In this document: positions 1 to 10,058 of the stretch, in pieces | How positions within the stretch are numbered: position 1 is the first letter of the stretch | How the letters are laid out: every line of letters begins with the position of its first letter | Origin: Azohydromonas sediminis | Lineage (GTDB): Bacteria; Pseudomonadota; Gammaproteobacteria; Burkholderiales; Burkholderiaceae_C | Direction of reading: 5' to 3' | Length of the DNA stretch: 64,000 nt | Assembly (NCBI RefSeq): GCF_003574675.1 | Contig: NZ_QOAZ01000007.1 | Coordinates: 1-64,000, forward strand | Translations under genes and position numbers: made by a program | Notes under the pieces: generated by a model | What the model was told of the DNA's origin: nothing | Seen by the model: only the letters and a program-made list of their open reading frames with translations | Database searches by the model: none

Positions 1-174
1 ATGCTCAAGCGGCTGATCGCCAACATCGGCGCGGCCTTGCAGCACGTTCGGTCAGCTGCGGAGCAGTTCAAGGACCTCGACCGCTGGGGCTGCCTGCTGC
101 GCTACGTCAGCGACCGCATAGCCCCGATCGTCGGCCCACCACGACCCGCGGCTGGCCTGCCAGCGACGGGGTAA
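1..174 (+). CDS. Unidentified short frame, possibly the 3' end of a longer gene
   Basis: An open frame runs from the first base (an ATG) to a TAA at 172-174, giving 57 residues. It begins with an amphipathic stretch (MLKRLIANIG...) and ends in a Pro/Gly/Ala-rich tail. I do not recognise a family. Because the window begins exactly at the ATG, it cannot be told whether this is the true start or an internal Met of a larger gene. No ribosome-binding site can be judged. An inverted repeat follows at 215-257. Confidence 0.3.
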   Translation: MLKRLIANIGAALQHVRSAAEQFKDLDRWGCLLRYVSDRIAPIVGPPRPAAGLPATG

Positions 175-214
175 CTGCCGGATTTAGGCTGACTCGGTTC
201 GTGAACGTGGCGAT

Positions 215-257
215 GTGGACTCCGGGGTGCGGGTGCCTCGCGGGGCATGGAGTCCAC
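215..257. repeat. Inverted repeat, 9-bp arms
   Basis: GTGGACTCC at 215-223 pairs perfectly with GGAGTCCAC at 249-257 across a 25-base loop. There is no T-tract on either side, so it is not a typical terminator. The rest of 175-343 shows nothing else I can support. Confidence 0.4.
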
Positions 258-343
258 GGTCTCGAATCTGGCGCAAGAGTCGTCGCTTTGCGCCGCCCGC
301 GCGGGTGCAGGCGGGACGGGTCGGGGCGCGGGGGAAAACAAGA

Positions 344-372
344 AACCCCGCAAGCCGAAGACTTGCGGGGTT
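344..372 (-). terminator. Rho-independent terminator of the tRNA-Val transcript
   Basis: An 11-bp stem (344-354 with 362-372) closes a 7-base loop. On the minus strand it is followed by a T-rich tract (TTTCTTGTTTT). It lies 7 bases past the CCA end of the tRNA gene. Confidence 0.85.
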
Positions 373-378
373 GGGTCT

Positions 379-453
379 TGGTGGGCAGTGCAGGGTTCGA
401 ACCTGCGACCCCTGCCGTGTGAAGGCAGTGCTCTACCGCTGAGCTAACTGCCC
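379..453 (-). tRNA. tRNA-Val, anticodon CAC
   Basis: The minus strand folds as a complete 75-base tRNA. The acceptor stem GGGCAGT pairs with ACTGCCC, followed by discriminator A and an encoded CCA at 379-381. The D-arm carries AGCTCAGCGGTAGAGC, the anticodon loop is TTCACAC (anticodon CAC, reading GTG), and the T-arm has GTTCGAA. It decodes the valine codon favoured in this GC-rich genome. It sits just downstream of the dnaQ stop on the same strand and ends at the terminator at 344-372. Confidence 0.95.
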
Positions 454-490
454 GGAATGCGGTGTGGGCCGTGTTCCGGCAAGGCGCAGA

Positions 491-1195
491 TTATGCCACG
501 GCGCTGCGCCACACCGTCTTGCCGCCACTGGCCTTGTCCAGGTCCGCCAGTACGGCCTCGTGGGCGGCGCACTCCTCGGCGGTGGCGGCGAGCACGGGCA
601 GCTCGAAGCGGCGCAGGTCGATCGGCGCGGCCGTCGCAGCCGCCTGCTCGCCGTCGAGACCGTCGATGACCAGCGACTCCTGGCCGCGCGTCATGCGGAT
701 GTAGACCTCGGCCAGCAGTCCGGCGTCGAGCAGCGCGCCGTGCAGCGTGCGGCTGGTGTTGTCGACCTCGAGGCGCTTGCACAGCGCGTCGAGCGAGTTC
801 GACTTGCCCGGGTACATCTCGCGCGCCAGCTGCAGCGTGTCGACGATGCCGGCCACGTGCTCGCGCAGCGGCGCCCGTCCGATGCGCCGCAGCTCCTCGT
901 CGAGGAAGCCGACGTCGAACGCGGCGTTGTGGATCACGACTTCGGCACCGGCCAGGTACGCCAGCAGCTCGTCGGCGATGGCGGCGAACAGCGGCTTGTC
1001 GGCGAGGAACTCGTCGGTCAGGCCGTGGATGCGCACGGCGTCTTCGCTGTTCGGGCGCTGCGGATTCAGGTAGTGGTGCAGGTTGCGCCCGGTCGGCCGC
1101 CGGTTGACGAACTCGACGCAGCCGATCTCGATGATGCGGTCGCCGTTCTCGGGGCTCAGCCCGGTGGTCTCGGTGTCGAGGAAAACCTGTCGCAT
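491..1195 (-). CDS. dnaQ: DNA polymerase III epsilon subunit (3'-5' proofreading exonuclease)
   Basis: This 234-residue protein is the DEDDh proofreading exonuclease of the replicative polymerase. Exo I is visible as DTETTGL near the N-terminus, Exo II as HNAAFDVGFLDEE in the middle, and Exo III as HGALLDAGLLAEVY. These supply the four acidic metal ligands and the catalytic His. I chose the ATG at 1195 (MRQVFLDTETTGL) because it puts Exo I about seven residues from the start, as in other DnaQ proteins. The frame is open to 1219 but would add an atypical arginine-rich tail. The gene lies four bases after lgt, which is upstream on the same strand, so the two may share a transcript. Confidence 0.93.
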   Translation of the reverse strand: MRQVFLDTETTGLSPENGDRIIEIGCVEFVNRRPTGRNLHHYLNPQRPNSEDAVRIHGLTDEFLADKPLFAAIADELLAYLAGAEVVIHNAAFDVGFLDEELRRIGRAPLREHVAGIVDTLQLAREMYPGKSNSLDALCKRLEVDNTSRTLHGALLDAGLLAEVYIRMTRGQESLVIDGLDGEQAAATAAPIDLRRFELPVLAATAEECAAHEAVLADLDKASGGKTVWRSAVA

Positions 1196-1199
1196 CGGC

Positions 1200-1994
1200 T
1201 CAGCCTGTCTTCGGGGCACGCAGCCACAGCCACGCGCCGACGACGAGCATCGGCACGCACAGCCACTGGCCCATGCTCATGTTCAGCGCCAGCAGCCCGA
1301 GGAAGCTGTCGGGCTCGCGGAAGTACTCGGCAATGAAGCGCAGCACGCCGTAGCCGACGAGGAACGCCGCCGACACGCGCCCCAGCGGCCGCGGCTTGCG
1401 CGAATACCACCACAGCAGCACGAACAGCAGCACCCCCTCGAGCGCGAACTGGTACAGCTGCGACGGGTGCCGCGGCAGGCTCGAGCCCGACTGCGGGAAC
1501 ACCATCGCCCACGGCAGCGACGCGTCGGCCACCCGGCCCCACAGCTCGCCGTTGATGAAGTTGCCCAGCCGCCCGAGCGCCAGGCCCACCGGCACGACGG
1601 GCGCGACCAGGTCGCCCACCTCGAGCACCGGCCGGCCGCGCCGCCACGCGTAGCCGAAGAACGCGGCGATGACGCCGAGCAGCCCGCCGTGGAACGACAT
1701 GCCGCCCTTCCACAGCGCCAGCGCCTCGAGCGGGTTCGCGGCGTAGTAGCCGGGCTTGTAGAACAGCACGTAGCCCAGGCGCCCGCCGACGATGACGCCG
1801 ATCACGACCCAGAACAGCAGGTCCTCGACGTCGCGCGACGTCCAGCCGGCCGACGCGAACGGCGCGCGCGCGGCGCGGTGGCGCGCGAGCACGAAGCACA
1901 GCACGAACGACGCGAGGTAGGTCAGGCCGTACCAGTGGATGTGCACGGGTCCCAGCGACAAGGCCACCGGGTCGAACTGCGGGTGCATCAGCAT
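1200..1994 (-). CDS. lgt: Prolipoprotein diacylglyceryl transferase
   Basis: This 264-residue, multi-pass inner-membrane enzyme transfers diacylglycerol from phosphatidylglycerol to the lipobox Cys of prolipoproteins, the first step of lipoprotein maturation. The family hallmarks are visible: SFHGGLLG around residues 102-109 (with the essential His) and the Lgt signature [14 protein letters not shown] around 141-154. The N-terminus [21 protein letters not shown] matches the usual Lgt start. The first Met (MLM...) may be two codons upstream of the real one. It is divergent from ilvD with about 115 bases between the starts. Confidence 0.95.
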   Translation of the reverse strand: MLMHPQFDPVALSLGPVHIHWYGLTYLASFVLCFVLARHRAARAPFASAGWTSRDVEDLLFWVVIGVIVGGRLGYVLFYKPGYYAANPLEALALWKGGMSFHGGLLGVIAAFFGYAWRRGRPVLEVGDLVAPVVPVGLALGRLGNFINGELWGRVADASLPWAMVFPQSGSSLPRHPSQLYQFALEGVLLFVLLWWYSRKPRPLGRVSAAFLVGYGVLRFIAEYFREPDSFLGLLALNMSMGQWLCVPMLVVGAWLWLRAPKTG

Positions 1995-2108
1995 GGTCGC
2001 GCATGCTAGCAGCGCGCTCGTGTGCGGCTCACGCGGCGCGGCCGCTGCCGCACGGGCCGCCGCCTAGAATGCGCGTTTGCCTTCGCGACCATCCCCCGAG
2101 GTGCCGCC

Positions 2109-3806
2109 ATGACCGAACCGCTGAAGATCAACCGCCGCAGTGCCCACATCACCGAAGGCGTCGCGCGCGCGCCGAACCGCTCAATGTACTACGGCATGGG
2201 CTACGCGCCGGAAGACTTCGGCAAGCCGATGATCGGCGTGGCCAACGCGCACTCGACGATCACGCCGTGCAACTCGGGGCTGCAGAAGCTCGCCGACGCG
2301 GCGGTCGAGGGCCTGCGCATGGCGGGCGCGAACCCGCAGGTGTTCGGCACGCCGACGATCAGCGACGGCATGGCGATGGGCACCGAGGGCATGAAGTACT
2401 CGCTGGTGTCGCGCGAAGTCATCAGCGACTGCGTCGAGACCTGCGTCGGCGGCCAGTGGATGGACGGCGTGATCACGATCGGCGGCTGCGACAAGAACAT
2501 GCCCGGCGCGATGATGGGCATGCTGCGCGCCAACGTGCCCGGCATCTTCGTCTACGGCGGCACGATCCTGCCCGGCCACTACAAGGGCCAGGAGCTGAAC
2601 ATCGTCAGCGTGTTCGAGGCGGTGGGCCAGTTCAGCGCCGGCAAGCTCAGCGAGGAGGACTTCTGCCAGATCGAGCGCCGCGCGATCCCCGGCAGCGGCT
2701 CGTGCGGCGGCATGTACACCGCCAACACGATGAGCTCGGCCTTCGAGGCGCTCGGCATGAGCCTGCCCGGCAGCTCGACGATGGCCAACGTCGAGGACGA
2801 GATCGTCGCCGCGACGCACCGCGCCGCACAGGTGCTCGTCGAGGCGGTCAAGAAGGACCTCAAGCCGCGCGACATCGTCACGCGCAGGAGCATCGAGAAC
2901 GCGGTGGCCGTCATCATGGCCACCGGCGGCTCGACCAACGCCGTGCTGCACTTCCTCGCGATCGCGCACACGGCCGGCGTCGAGTGGACGATCGACGACT
3001 TCGAGCGCGTGCGCCAGAAGGTGCCGGTGATCTGCGACCTCAAGCCCAGCGGCAAGTACCTCGCGATCGACCTGCACCGCGCCGGCGGCATCCCGGCGGT
3101 GATGAAGGTGCTGCTCGACGCCGGGCTGCTGCACGGCGACTGCATGACGGTCACCGGCAAGACGGTGGCCGAGAACCTGGCCGACGTGCCGCCGCTGGCG
3201 GCCGACCAGCAGGTGATCCGGCCGATCGACCAGGCGCTGTACCCCGAGGGCCATCTCGCGATCCTCAAGGGCAACCTCAGCCCCGAGGGCAGCGTGGCCA
3301 AGATCACCGGCCTGAAGAACCCGGTGATCACCGGGCCGGCGCGCGTGTTCGACGACGAGCAGTCGGCGCTCGCCGCGATCATGGGCGGCCAGATCAAGCC
3401 CGGCGACGTGATGGTGCTGCGCTACCTCGGCCCCAAGGGCGGCCCCGGCATGCCCGAGATGCTCGCGCCGACGAGCGCGCTGATCGGCCAGGGGCTCGGC
3501 GAATCGGTCGGCCTCGTCACCGACGGGCGCTTCTCGGGCGGCACCTGGGGCATGGTCGTCGGCCACGTCGCGCCCGAGGCCTACGAGGGCGGCACCATCG
3601 CGCTGGTGCAGGAAGGCGACTCCATCACGATCGACGCGCATCGCCGGCTGCTGCAGCTCAACGTCGACGACGCCGAGATCGCGCGCCGGCGTGCCGCGTG
3701 GCAGCGGCCGGCTGCGCGCTACACGCGCGGCGTGCTGGCCAAGTTCGCGTTCAACGCCGCCAGCGCCAGCCACGGCGCCGTGCTCGACCGCTTCGACGGC
3801 CGCTGA
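2109..3806 (+). CDS. ilvD: Dihydroxy-acid dehydratase
   Basis: This is IlvD (565 residues), the [Fe-S]- and Mg-dependent enzyme that dehydrates 2,3-dihydroxyisovalerate and its homologue to the 2-keto acids in valine, isoleucine and leucine synthesis. The family motifs [10 protein letters not shown] and [14 protein letters not shown], which carry cluster-ligand cysteines, are present, as is a C-terminal [15 protein letters not shown]. The ATG at 2109 gives the standard start [17 protein letters not shown]. The open frame back to 2022 has low-complexity arginine-rich sequence and is not used. It stands alone, divergent from lgt. Confidence 0.95.
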   Translation: MTEPLKINRRSAHITEGVARAPNRSMYYGMGYAPEDFGKPMIGVANAHSTITPCNSGLQKLADAAVEGLRMAGANPQVFGTPTISDGMAMGTEGMKYSLVSREVISDCVETCVGGQWMDGVITIGGCDKNMPGAMMGMLRANVPGIFVYGGTILPGHYKGQELNIVSVFEAVGQFSAGKLSEEDFCQIERRAIPGSGSCGGMYTANTMSSAFEALGMSLPGSSTMANVEDEIVAATHRAAQVLVEAVKKDLKPRDIVTRRSIENAVAVIMATGGSTNAVLHFLAIAHTAGVEWTIDDFERVRQKVPVICDLKPSGKYLAIDLHRAGGIPAVMKVLLDAGLLHGDCMTVTGKTVAENLADVPPLAADQQVIRPIDQALYPEGHLAILKGNLSPEGSVAKITGLKNPVITGPARVFDDEQSALAAIMGGQIKPGDVMVLRYLGPKGGPGMPEMLAPTSALIGQGLGESVGLVTDGRFSGGTWGMVVGHVAPEAYEGGTIALVQEGDSITIDAHRRLLQLNVDDAEIARRRAAWQRPAARYTRGVLAKFAFNAASASHGAVLDRFDGR

Positions 3807-3945
3807 ACGTCGCGCGCCAGGCCGGTTGGGCAGGTCGACTCCCGGCGCAGCGGCGTCTGGGCATCACCGCGCGGCCTGCGGGCGGTGACGCTAGCGCAGA
3901 CTCGGTAGGACGCCCGAAAACGGTACCGGCGGCGCGCGCGTCGCC

Positions 3946-4194
3946 TCACTGGCGCGGCCGGCGGGTGTCCTCCATGCCGAGGTTGACGATGTTCTTGCGC
4001 CGGCGCTCGGCCTTGCGCCGTTCCATCTTGTCGATCTCGCGCTTCTTCGTCAGCCCCGAGGTGTCGGCGTACCACCACCACAGCGCGGCCAGCGGGAACG
4101 GCGACAGCACCAGCCACCACGACCACCCGGCCACCGGGCCGAGTTCCGCCACTTTCATCACGATGAACAGCACGCCGACGATCACGAAGGCCAT
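3946..4194 (-). CDS. Small Trp-rich membrane protein (TIGR04438-like)
   Basis: This 82-residue protein has two N-terminal hydrophobic segments rich in Trp (WSWWLVL and ALWWWYAD), then a strongly basic, charged tail (KKREIDKMERRKAERRRK). It resembles the small Trp-rich protein family found in betaproteobacteria, whose role is unknown. The ATG at 4194 (MAFVIVGVLFIVMK) was preferred to the ATG at 4227 because it starts directly at the hydrophobic segment. The tail ends in NLGMEDTRR. The 139 bases between it and ilvD hold no recognisable element. Confidence 0.75.
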   Translation of the reverse strand: MAFVIVGVLFIVMKVAELGPVAGWSWWLVLSPFPLAALWWWYADTSGLTKKREIDKMERRKAERRRKNIVNLGMEDTRRPRQ

Positions 4195-4257
4195 GGCCGA
4201 TCTCCCAGCGACACGGTTGGGCGTCAACCGCCGTGCCTAGAATTGCGTTGTCGAGGT

Positions 4258-4274
4258 CGTACGGTACCCGTACG
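4258..4274. promoter_or_regulatory. 17-bp perfect palindrome upstream of the cytochrome c gene
   Basis: CGTACGG-TAC-CCGTACG is a perfect inverted repeat centred about 40 bases before the ATG of the cytochrome gene at 4307 and 63 bases from the divergent small Trp-rich gene. It could be an operator for either gene. No regulator can be named from the sequence. Confidence 0.4.
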
Positions 4275-4306
4275 TCAACCGCTTGTATCGACCGCTGAGA
4301 GGAAAC

Positions 4307-4618
4307 ATGAAGACTCTGCTTGCCCTGACCGCCGTCGCCGGCCTGTTCGCCGCCGCCACCCCCGCGTTCGCCAGCGCCGAGTTGGCCAAGGCGAAGAACT
4401 GCATGGCCTGCCACGCGACCGACAAGAAACTCGTCGGCCCGGCTTACAAGGACGTCGCCGCCAAGTACGCCGGCCAGAAGGATGCGGTCGACAAGCTCGC
4501 GCAGAAGATCATCAAGGGCGGCTCGGGCGTCTGGGGCCCGGTGCCGATGCCGCCGAACGCCAACGTCAGCGAAGCCGAGGCGAAGACGCTCGCGGCCTGG
4601 GTGCTGACGATCAAGTAA
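4307..4618 (+). CDS. Periplasmic class I cytochrome c (c551/c8 type)
   Basis: This 103-residue precursor has a Sec signal ([22 protein letters not shown]) cut before [10 protein letters not shown]. One haem site is present (CMACH) and the distal Met is probably in PVPMPPN. Length and motif order match the small high-potential c8/c551 cytochromes. In Rubrivivax-type bacteria such cytochromes serve as soluble electron donors to the reaction-centre cytochrome subunit or to terminal oxidases. The ATG at 4307 follows GAGAGGA. The photosynthetic role here is inferred from its position beside the photosynthesis cluster. It converges on copA. Confidence 0.85.
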   Translation: MKTLLALTAVAGLFAAATPAFASAELAKAKNCMACHATDKKLVGPAYKDVAAKYAGQKDAVDKLAQKIIKGGSGVWGPVPMPPNANVSEAEAKTLAAWVLTIK

Positions 4619-4660
4619 GCCAGATCGTGTCGTCGCGTCGCAGCCCTGCGACGCCCGCAT

Positions 4661-4696
4661 GGCCCGCCACCGCCGGGTGAGCGGGCCGTTTCTTTT
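4661..4696 (+). terminator. Rho-independent terminator of the cytochrome c gene
   Basis: GGCCCGC at 4661-4667 pairs with GCGGGCC at 4681-4687. The loop between them can itself pair (CACC with GGTG). The hairpin is followed by GTTTCTTTT. It lies 43 bases after the cytochrome stop, between two convergent genes. Confidence 0.8.
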
Positions 4697-4725
4697 GCGC
4701 CGCCTGCACGCGCGGCACGGCGTGG

Positions 4726-7242
4726 TCAGCGCGCGAGCGGACCGGCCAGCGCCGTGCCACCGGCCGCGGCAGGCGGCGTCGCATCGCCCGGCCCGGCTGG
4801 CGGACGCCACCGGCGCAGCAGCAGCGCGTTCGAGACGACGCTGACACTGCTCATCGCCATCGCCGCGCCGGCGATCACCGGGTTCAGCAGCCCGAACGCC
4901 GCCAGCGGGATGCCGACCACGTTGTAGGCGAAGGCCCAGAACAGGTTCTGGCGGATCTTCGCCGTCGTGCAGCGCGAGATCTCGATCGCCGCCGCGACGA
5001 GGCGCGGATCGCCGCGCATCAGCGTGATGCCGGCCGTCTCCATCGCGACGTCGGTGCCGGTGGCCATCGCGATGCCGACGTCGGCGGCCGCCAGCGCGGG
5101 GGCGTCGTTGATGCCGTCGCCGACCATCGCCACCGTCGCCCCGCCCGCCTTCAGGTCGCCGACGACGCGCGCCTTGTCGGCCGGCAGCACCTGCGCGCGC
5201 ACTGCATCGATGCCGAGCTGGCGCGCGACGGCCTGCGCACTGCCGGCGTTGTCGCCGGTGAGCAGCACCACCTGCAGGCCGAGCGCACGCAGCCGCGCGA
5301 CGGCGTCGGCGGCCGTCGGCTTGAGGCGGTCGCCGAACGCCAGCAGACCGAGCAGGCGCGACGTGCCGTCGCCGCCGACCTCGGCCAGCCAGGCCAGCGT
5401 GCGCCCCTCGGCCTCCAGCGCGGTGGCACGTGCCGCGAGCGCACCGACGTCGAGTGCGCGCTCGTCGCGCAGCCGGGAACTGCCCAGCCACAGTGGCCGT
5501 CCGTCGACGCGGCCTTCGACCCCGCGGCCGGCGAGCGCCTGCACCGCGTCGGCCGCCGGCGGTGCCAGCCCCTCGGCCTTCGCGTGCTCGACGACGGCGC
5601 GCGCCAGCGGATGTTCGCTGCGCGCCTGCAGCGCGGCGGCGAGCCCGAGCACCTCGCGCTCGCGGCCGGCGTCGGCGGCCTCGACGGCGATCAGCCGCGG
5701 CCGGCCTTCGGTCAGCGTGCCGGTCTTGTCGAACGCGACGTGGGTCACGCGATGCGCGAGCTCGAGCGCCTGCGCGTCCTTGATCAGGATGCCGTGGCGC
5801 GCCGCGACGCCGGTGCCGGCCATGATCGCCGCTGGCGTCGCCAGCCCGAGTGCGCACGGGCACGCGATCACCAGCACCGACACCGCGTTGATCAGCGCCC
5901 CCTCGGCGTCGCCGGTCCACCACGCGCCGCCGGCGAACGCGAGCACCGCGACGACCAGCACCACCGGCACGAACACCGCAGCCACCCGGTCGACCAGACG
6001 CTGGATCGGCGCCTTGGCGGCCTGCGCCGACTCGACGAGGCGGATGATGCGCGCCAGCGTGCTCTCGGCGCCGACGCCGGTCGCGCGCACCGTCAGCGCC
6101 CCTTCGCCGTTGACGGCGCCGCCGGTCACGCGGTCGCCCGGGCCCTTGGCCACCGGCAGGCTTTCGCCGGTCAGCAGCGACTCGTCGACGTGCGTGCGGC
6201 CCTCGACGACGACGCCGTCGACGGCGAGCTTCTCGCCGGGGCGCACACGCACGAGGTCGCCGACGCGCACCTGCGCGAGCGGCACCTCGACCTCGCTGCC
6301 ATCGGCGCGCTGCACGCGCGCGCGCTGCGGGCGCAGCGCCTGCAGCGCGCGGATCGCGTCGGTCGCCTGGCGCTTGGCGCGCGCCTCGAGCCACTTGCCC
6401 AGCAGCACCAGCGTGATCACCGCCGCCGACGCCTCGAAGTACAGGTGCGGCATGCCATGCTCGGCGTGGCGCCACCACTGGAACACCGACAGCCCGTACG
6501 CGGCACTGGTGCCCAGCGCGACGAGCAGGTCCATGTTGCCAGCCCCAGCGCGCACCGCCTTGTAGCCGGCGACGTAGAAGCGCCGGCCGAACACGAACTG
6601 CACCGGCGTGGCCAGCAGCCACTGCAGCCACGCCGGCGGCATCGCGTCGACGCCAAACGGCATCAGCGCCATCGGCAGCACGAGCGGCAGCGTCAGCACG
6701 GCTGCGGCGAGCACCGCCAGCGCGTCGCGACGGCGCTGCGCATCGGGCTCGCTCGCGGCACCGCGGCCTGCGGCGGCGGCGCTGTCGGTGTCGTCGGCGG
6801 CGCGCGCGCCGTAGCCGGCGCGCTCGACGGCGGCCAGCAGCGTCGCCACGTCGACGCCGGCCAGCGCCTGCACCTGCGCCGCCTCGGTCGCGAGGTTGAC
6901 GCTCGCCGCCAGCACGCCCGGCACGCGCGCGAGCGCCTTCTCGACGCGGCCAACGCAGCTCGCACAAGTCATGCCGTCGATGCGCAGCGTGTGGGTGCGC
7001 GTCGGTACGTCGTAGCCGGCGCGGCGCACCGCGTCGGCCAGCCGCCCGGCATCCACGCCGCCGGGCGCCGTCTCGACGACGGCCGTCTCGGTCGCGAGAT
7101 TGACGCTCGCCGCGCGCACGCCGTCGACGGCCTGCAACGCCTTCTCGACGCGGCGCACGCACGACGCACAGGTCATTCCGGCGATCGGCACGTCGATCGT
7201 GCACGCCGCGCCGGCGCCGCTCTCAGCGGTGGTCGTCCCCAT
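4726..7242 (-). CDS. copA: Copper-exporting P1B-type ATPase with two metal-binding domains
   Basis: This 838-residue pump exports Cu(I) across the inner membrane. Two N-terminal HMA domains carry GMTCASC (Cys 25/28 and 93/96). Eight membrane segments follow, with the transmembrane CPC metal site at 461-463, the phosphorylation motif DKTGTLT with Asp 505, and the hinge [10 protein letters not shown] near 706. The ATG at 7242 (MGTTTAES) was chosen because it lies just before the first HMA domain. The start lies inside the last 20 bases of bchO, so translation is probably coupled and copA is probably the last gene of the bch operon. In Rubrivivax gelatinosus, loss of CopA is known to harm tetrapyrrole synthesis and photosynthesis when copper is high, which gives this linkage a rationale. 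Confidence 0.93.
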   Translation of the reverse strand: MGTTTAESGAGAACTIDVPIAGMTCASCVRRVEKALQAVDGVRAASVNLATETAVVETAPGGVDAGRLADAVRRAGYDVPTRTHTLRIDGMTCASCVGRVEKALARVPGVLAASVNLATEAAQVQALAGVDVATLLAAVERAGYGARAADDTDSAAAAGRGAASEPDAQRRRDALAVLAAAVLTLPLVLPMALMPFGVDAMPPAWLQWLLATPVQFVFGRRFYVAGYKAVRAGAGNMDLLVALGTSAAYGLSVFQWWRHAEHGMPHLYFEASAAVITLVLLGKWLEARAKRQATDAIRALQALRPQRARVQRADGSEVEVPLAQVRVGDLVRVRPGEKLAVDGVVVEGRTHVDESLLTGESLPVAKGPGDRVTGGAVNGEGALTVRATGVGAESTLARIIRLVESAQAAKAPIQRLVDRVAAVFVPVVLVVAVLAFAGGAWWTGDAEGALINAVSVLVIACPCALGLATPAAIMAGTGVAARHGILIKDAQALELAHRVTHVAFDKTGTLTEGRPRLIAVEAADAGREREVLGLAAALQARSEHPLARAVVEHAKAEGLAPPAADAVQALAGRGVEGRVDGRPLWLGSSRLRDERALDVGALAARATALEAEGRTLAWLAEVGGDGTSRLLGLLAFGDRLKPTAADAVARLRALGLQVVLLTGDNAGSAQAVARQLGIDAVRAQVLPADKARVVGDLKAGGATVAMVGDGINDAPALAAADVGIAMATGTDVAMETAGITLMRGDPRLVAAAIEISRCTTAKIRQNLFWAFAYNVVGIPLAAFGLLNPVIAGAAMAMSSVSVVSNALLLRRWRPPAGPGDATPPAAAGGTALAGPLAR

Positions 7243-8197
7243 GCGGCGATGTTGCCACGCGCCGGTGCGCGCCCTCGACGCGTGCGGCGGCGTGGGCACC
7301 GCGGGCACCATGCGGCGGTGCGCCGTCGAGCGTGTGCAGCCAGCGCACGGTCAGCGCCGGCTCCTCCTCGTGCGACAGGTGGCCGAGCGCCGGCCACTCG
7401 GTCAGCGTCGATCCCGGCACGTGCCGGTGCACGCGCTGCGCCTGCGAAGGCGGCACGGCGCGGTCGCGGCGGCCCACGCCCAGGTGCAGCCGCCCGCCCA
7501 GCCGCGGCAGGTCGCGCCACAGCGGCGCGACGTCCCACTGCGCCATCATCGCCAGCGCCGCGTGACAGTGGTGCGCGTTGGCCACCAGCCGCGCATACAG
7601 CTCGACGCCGCGCTCGTCGAGCCGCGAGCCGGTGCCGTCGATCAGCCGCTGCACCGCGCGCCGGTCGGCCGCGCGCCACGCGAACAGGTGCGCCGCCACC
7701 GGCGTGGCCGCCATCAGCCGCGCCATCGGCGGAAAAAGCCACGCCGCCAGCCCCGGCAGCGGCAGCAGCGCGCCGTTGAGGCTCGCAACGACCTGCGGCT
7801 CGAGGAGCCCGTCGAGCACCATGCGCGCCGCGATCGCGGCGCCGGCCGAGTGGCCGACGACGCCGTGCGGACGCACCCCGAGCACGCGCAGCAGCTCGCC
7901 GAGCGCGGCGGCCATGCCGGGCAGCGTGTACGCCGCCGAGAACATCCCGAAGCCCGGCGGTGCACTCGTGAAGCCGTGACCCGGCAGGTCGACCGCGACG
8001 ACCGTCGCGTCGCGTGCGAGCCGGGGCGCGACGTCGCGCCACGAGTGCGTCGCGGCGCCGGTGCCGTGCAGCAGCAGCCACACCGGGCCGCGGCCGAGCT
8101 GCTGCACGTGCCAGCGGATGCCGGCCGCGTCGACGAAGCGGCTGTGCTCGCGCAGCGGCCAGTCACGGCCGTCGCTCGCCCAGTCCAGCCGTGCCAT
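7223..8197 (-). CDS. bchO: BchO, alpha/beta hydrolase associated with Mg-chelatase
   Basis: This 324-residue alpha/beta-hydrolase has the oxyanion region [13 protein letters not shown], the nucleophile elbow GHSAGAA and a C-terminal catalytic His in ALGHLSHEE. BchO proteins always sit with bchI and bchD. They are described as a putative Mg-chelatase accessory protein, and the real substrate is unknown. The ATG at 8197 ([14 protein letters not shown]) gives a normal BchO N-terminus, and the frame upstream overlaps bchD with arginine-rich sequence. It lies 16 bases after bchD. The C-terminus is long, with a His/Arg-rich tail that overlaps the copA start. Confidence 0.88.
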   Translation of the reverse strand: MARLDWASDGRDWPLREHSRFVDAAGIRWHVQQLGRGPVWLLLHGTGAATHSWRDVAPRLARDATVVAVDLPGHGFTSAPPGFGMFSAAYTLPGMAAALGELLRVLGVRPHGVVGHSAGAAIAARMVLDGLLEPQVVASLNGALLPLPGLAAWLFPPMARLMAATPVAAHLFAWRAADRRAVQRLIDGTGSRLDERGVELYARLVANAHHCHAALAMMAQWDVAPLWRDLPRLGGRLHLGVGRRDRAVPPSQAQRVHRHVPGSTLTEWPALGHLSHEEEPALTVRWLHTLDGAPPHGARGAHAAARVEGAHRRVATSPHGDDHR

Positions 8198-8213
8198 CGC
8201 GGGTCCGACGGCG

Positions 8214-10058
8214 TCAGCCGACGGGGTCGGCGCCGCGCACGGCCTGCTGCACCGCGGCCGACATCGCGCGCGCGTCGGCGTGCGGCAGCGGCAGGTAGCG
8301 CGCGCCCATCGCCAGCGCGAGCTGCTGCGCGGTGGGCTGCGGCTGCGGCGACGTGTCGAGCAGCAGCACGCCGACGCCGGTGGCGCGCAGCCGCGCCGCG
8401 GCCGCCTGCGCGTCGGCCTGCGCCTGCGCCCGGCCCGGGCGGCCGTCGCGCGCAACGTTGGCGCGCCCGTCGGTCAGCAGCACGACGAGCGGCGTCGCGC
8501 CCTGCCGGCGCACCGCATCGGCGAGCGCGGCGGCACTGTCGATCGCGGCGGCCAGCGGCGTGCCGCCGCCGCCGGGCAGCCCGGCGAGGCTCTTCTTCGC
8601 GCGTACCAGCGAGCGCGTCGGCGGCAGCAGCAGCTCGGCGCCGGCACCGCGAAAGCCGATCACGGCGACCCGGTCGCGGCGCACGTAGCAGTCGGCCAGC
8701 AGCAGCTCGACCGCGCCCTTCGCTTCGGCGAGCCGGTGCAGCGCCGACGACCCCGACGCGTCGACGACGAACAGCGTCGTCGTCTCGCTGCGCTGCTTGA
8801 AGCGCGTGACGTGGAAGTCCTCGCGCCGCACGTGCAGCCGCGCGCCCGCGGCGCTGTCGCGCGCGCCGGCCTCGCGCCGGCGCAGCGGCTGCCAGGGCGC
8901 CGCGGTGCGCAGCGTCGCGATCAGGTTCAGCCGCGCGCCGGCACGGGGCTCGCCGCGGCGCACGCCGGCCGGCCGGCCGCGCAGGCGGCCCTGCTTCAGC
9001 GCGCCGGCGCGGCCGCCCGTCGGGCTGCGGTCGCGCGACATCACGCCACTGAGCAGCGCGGCGAGCAGGCCGGGCGGGATCGCCGCTTCGGCGGCGTCGA
9101 GCACGCGGTCTTCGAGCGCCTGCGGCTCGCGCTGCGCGTCGTCGTCGGTGGCCGGCGGGGGTTCGGCGGCGTCCTGCGGCGGCGGGGGCGGCTCGGCGTC
9201 GGCCTCGGCCGGCTCGTCGGGCAGATCGTCGGGCGGTGGCGCGGGCAGGCGCGTCGCGCGGTGCGCGAGCACGAGCCGCGCGGCGAGCGCGGCGTCGTCG
9301 GCGTCGGCGTCGGTGCGCCCGGCCAGCGCCGCGGCGGCGCGCGCGGCGCGCACCGCGAGCAGCGGCGCACGCACCGAGTCGACGCCCAGCGCCAGCGCCG
9401 CCGCGCACAGCGCCTGCACGACGTCGTCGCCGACCCGCACGCGCGACAGCCGCGCGCGCGCCGCGCCGATATCGTCACGGGTCCACGGCAGCGGCAGCGC
9501 GTCGTCGCGCGGCGAGCGCGGCGGCAGCGCCGGCGCGAACGCCAGCCGTTCGCGCAACGCCGCCGGCGTGCGCTCGTCGTCGGTGAGCCCTTCGTCGAGC
9601 GCGACGACGCCGATGCGCGCCGCGCGCGCGAGCGACAGCCCTTCGCGCTGCACTGTCACCTCGCCGTGGTCGAGCACGGCGGCGACGCGCGCCGCGGTGT
9701 CGGCGCCGAGCCGCTCGGCCATCGCGAGCACGGCGATGCCGCCGTCGGCGTCGGCCAGCACGCCGCGCTGCGCGACCGGGCGCCCGGCGGCCAGCGTCGC
9801 GGCGAGGTCGAGGCCGCCGAGCAGCCGGTCGTCGGCGATGCCCAACGGCACGCGCCGCACCGGGGCGTCGGCCGGCAGCAGCGCACGCAGCGCCGCGAGC
9901 CAGTCGTCGCGCGCCGGGCCGGCCGGCGCGCGCAGCACGGCGCCGCCGAGACCGGCCGGATCGACGGCGAGCAGCGCGGCCGCGGCGAGCGCGTCGACGC
10001 GCTGCGCCTCGACCGCCGCCGGGTCCGGCGGCGACGCCGACGCCGGCACGGCGCTCAT
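8214..10058 (-). CDS. bchD: Magnesium chelatase subunit D
   Basis: This 614-residue subunit D of Mg-chelatase partners BchI and BchH to insert Mg2+ into protoporphyrin IX, the first committed step of bacteriochlorophyll synthesis. An AAA+-like N-terminal half lacks a proper Walker A. An acidic, proline-rich linker ([16 protein letters not shown]... region) follows. The C-terminal von Willebrand A domain has a MIDAS motif ([25 protein letters not shown]). The ATG at 10058 overlaps the bchI stop by 4 bases (ATGA), which is clear translational coupling. Confidence 0.95.
   Translation of the reverse strand: MSAVPASASPPDPAAVEAQRVDALAAAALLAVDPAGLGGAVLRAPAGPARDDWLAALRALLPADAPVRRVPLGIADDRLLGGLDLAATLAAGRPVAQRGVLADADGGIAVLAMAERLGADTAARVAAVLDHGEVTVQREGLSLARAARIGVVALDEGLTDDERTPAALRERLAFAPALPPRSPRDDALPLPWTRDDIGAARARLSRVRVGDDVVQALCAAALALGVDSVRAPLLAVRAARAAAALAGRTDADADDAALAARLVLAHRATRLPAPPPDDLPDEPAEADAEPPPPPQDAAEPPPATDDDAQREPQALEDRVLDAAEAAIPPGLLAALLSGVMSRDRSPTGGRAGALKQGRLRGRPAGVRRGEPRAGARLNLIATLRTAAPWQPLRRREAGARDSAAGARLHVRREDFHVTRFKQRSETTTLFVVDASGSSALHRLAEAKGAVELLLADCYVRRDRVAVIGFRGAGAELLLPPTRSLVRAKKSLAGLPGGGGTPLAAAIDSAAALADAVRRQGATPLVVLLTDGRANVARDGRPGRAQAQADAQAAAARLRATGVGVLLLDTSPQPQPTAQQLALAMGARYLPLPHADARAMSAAVQQAVRGADPVG

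Noticed and set aside
3719-7204. A 1161-codon open frame overlapping copA on the same strand in another frame and continuing over adjoining genes
   Set aside because: Composition is almost only Arg, Ala, Gly and Pro with no motifs. It is the expected shadow of GC-rich coding sequence, while copA has complete catalytic motifs.
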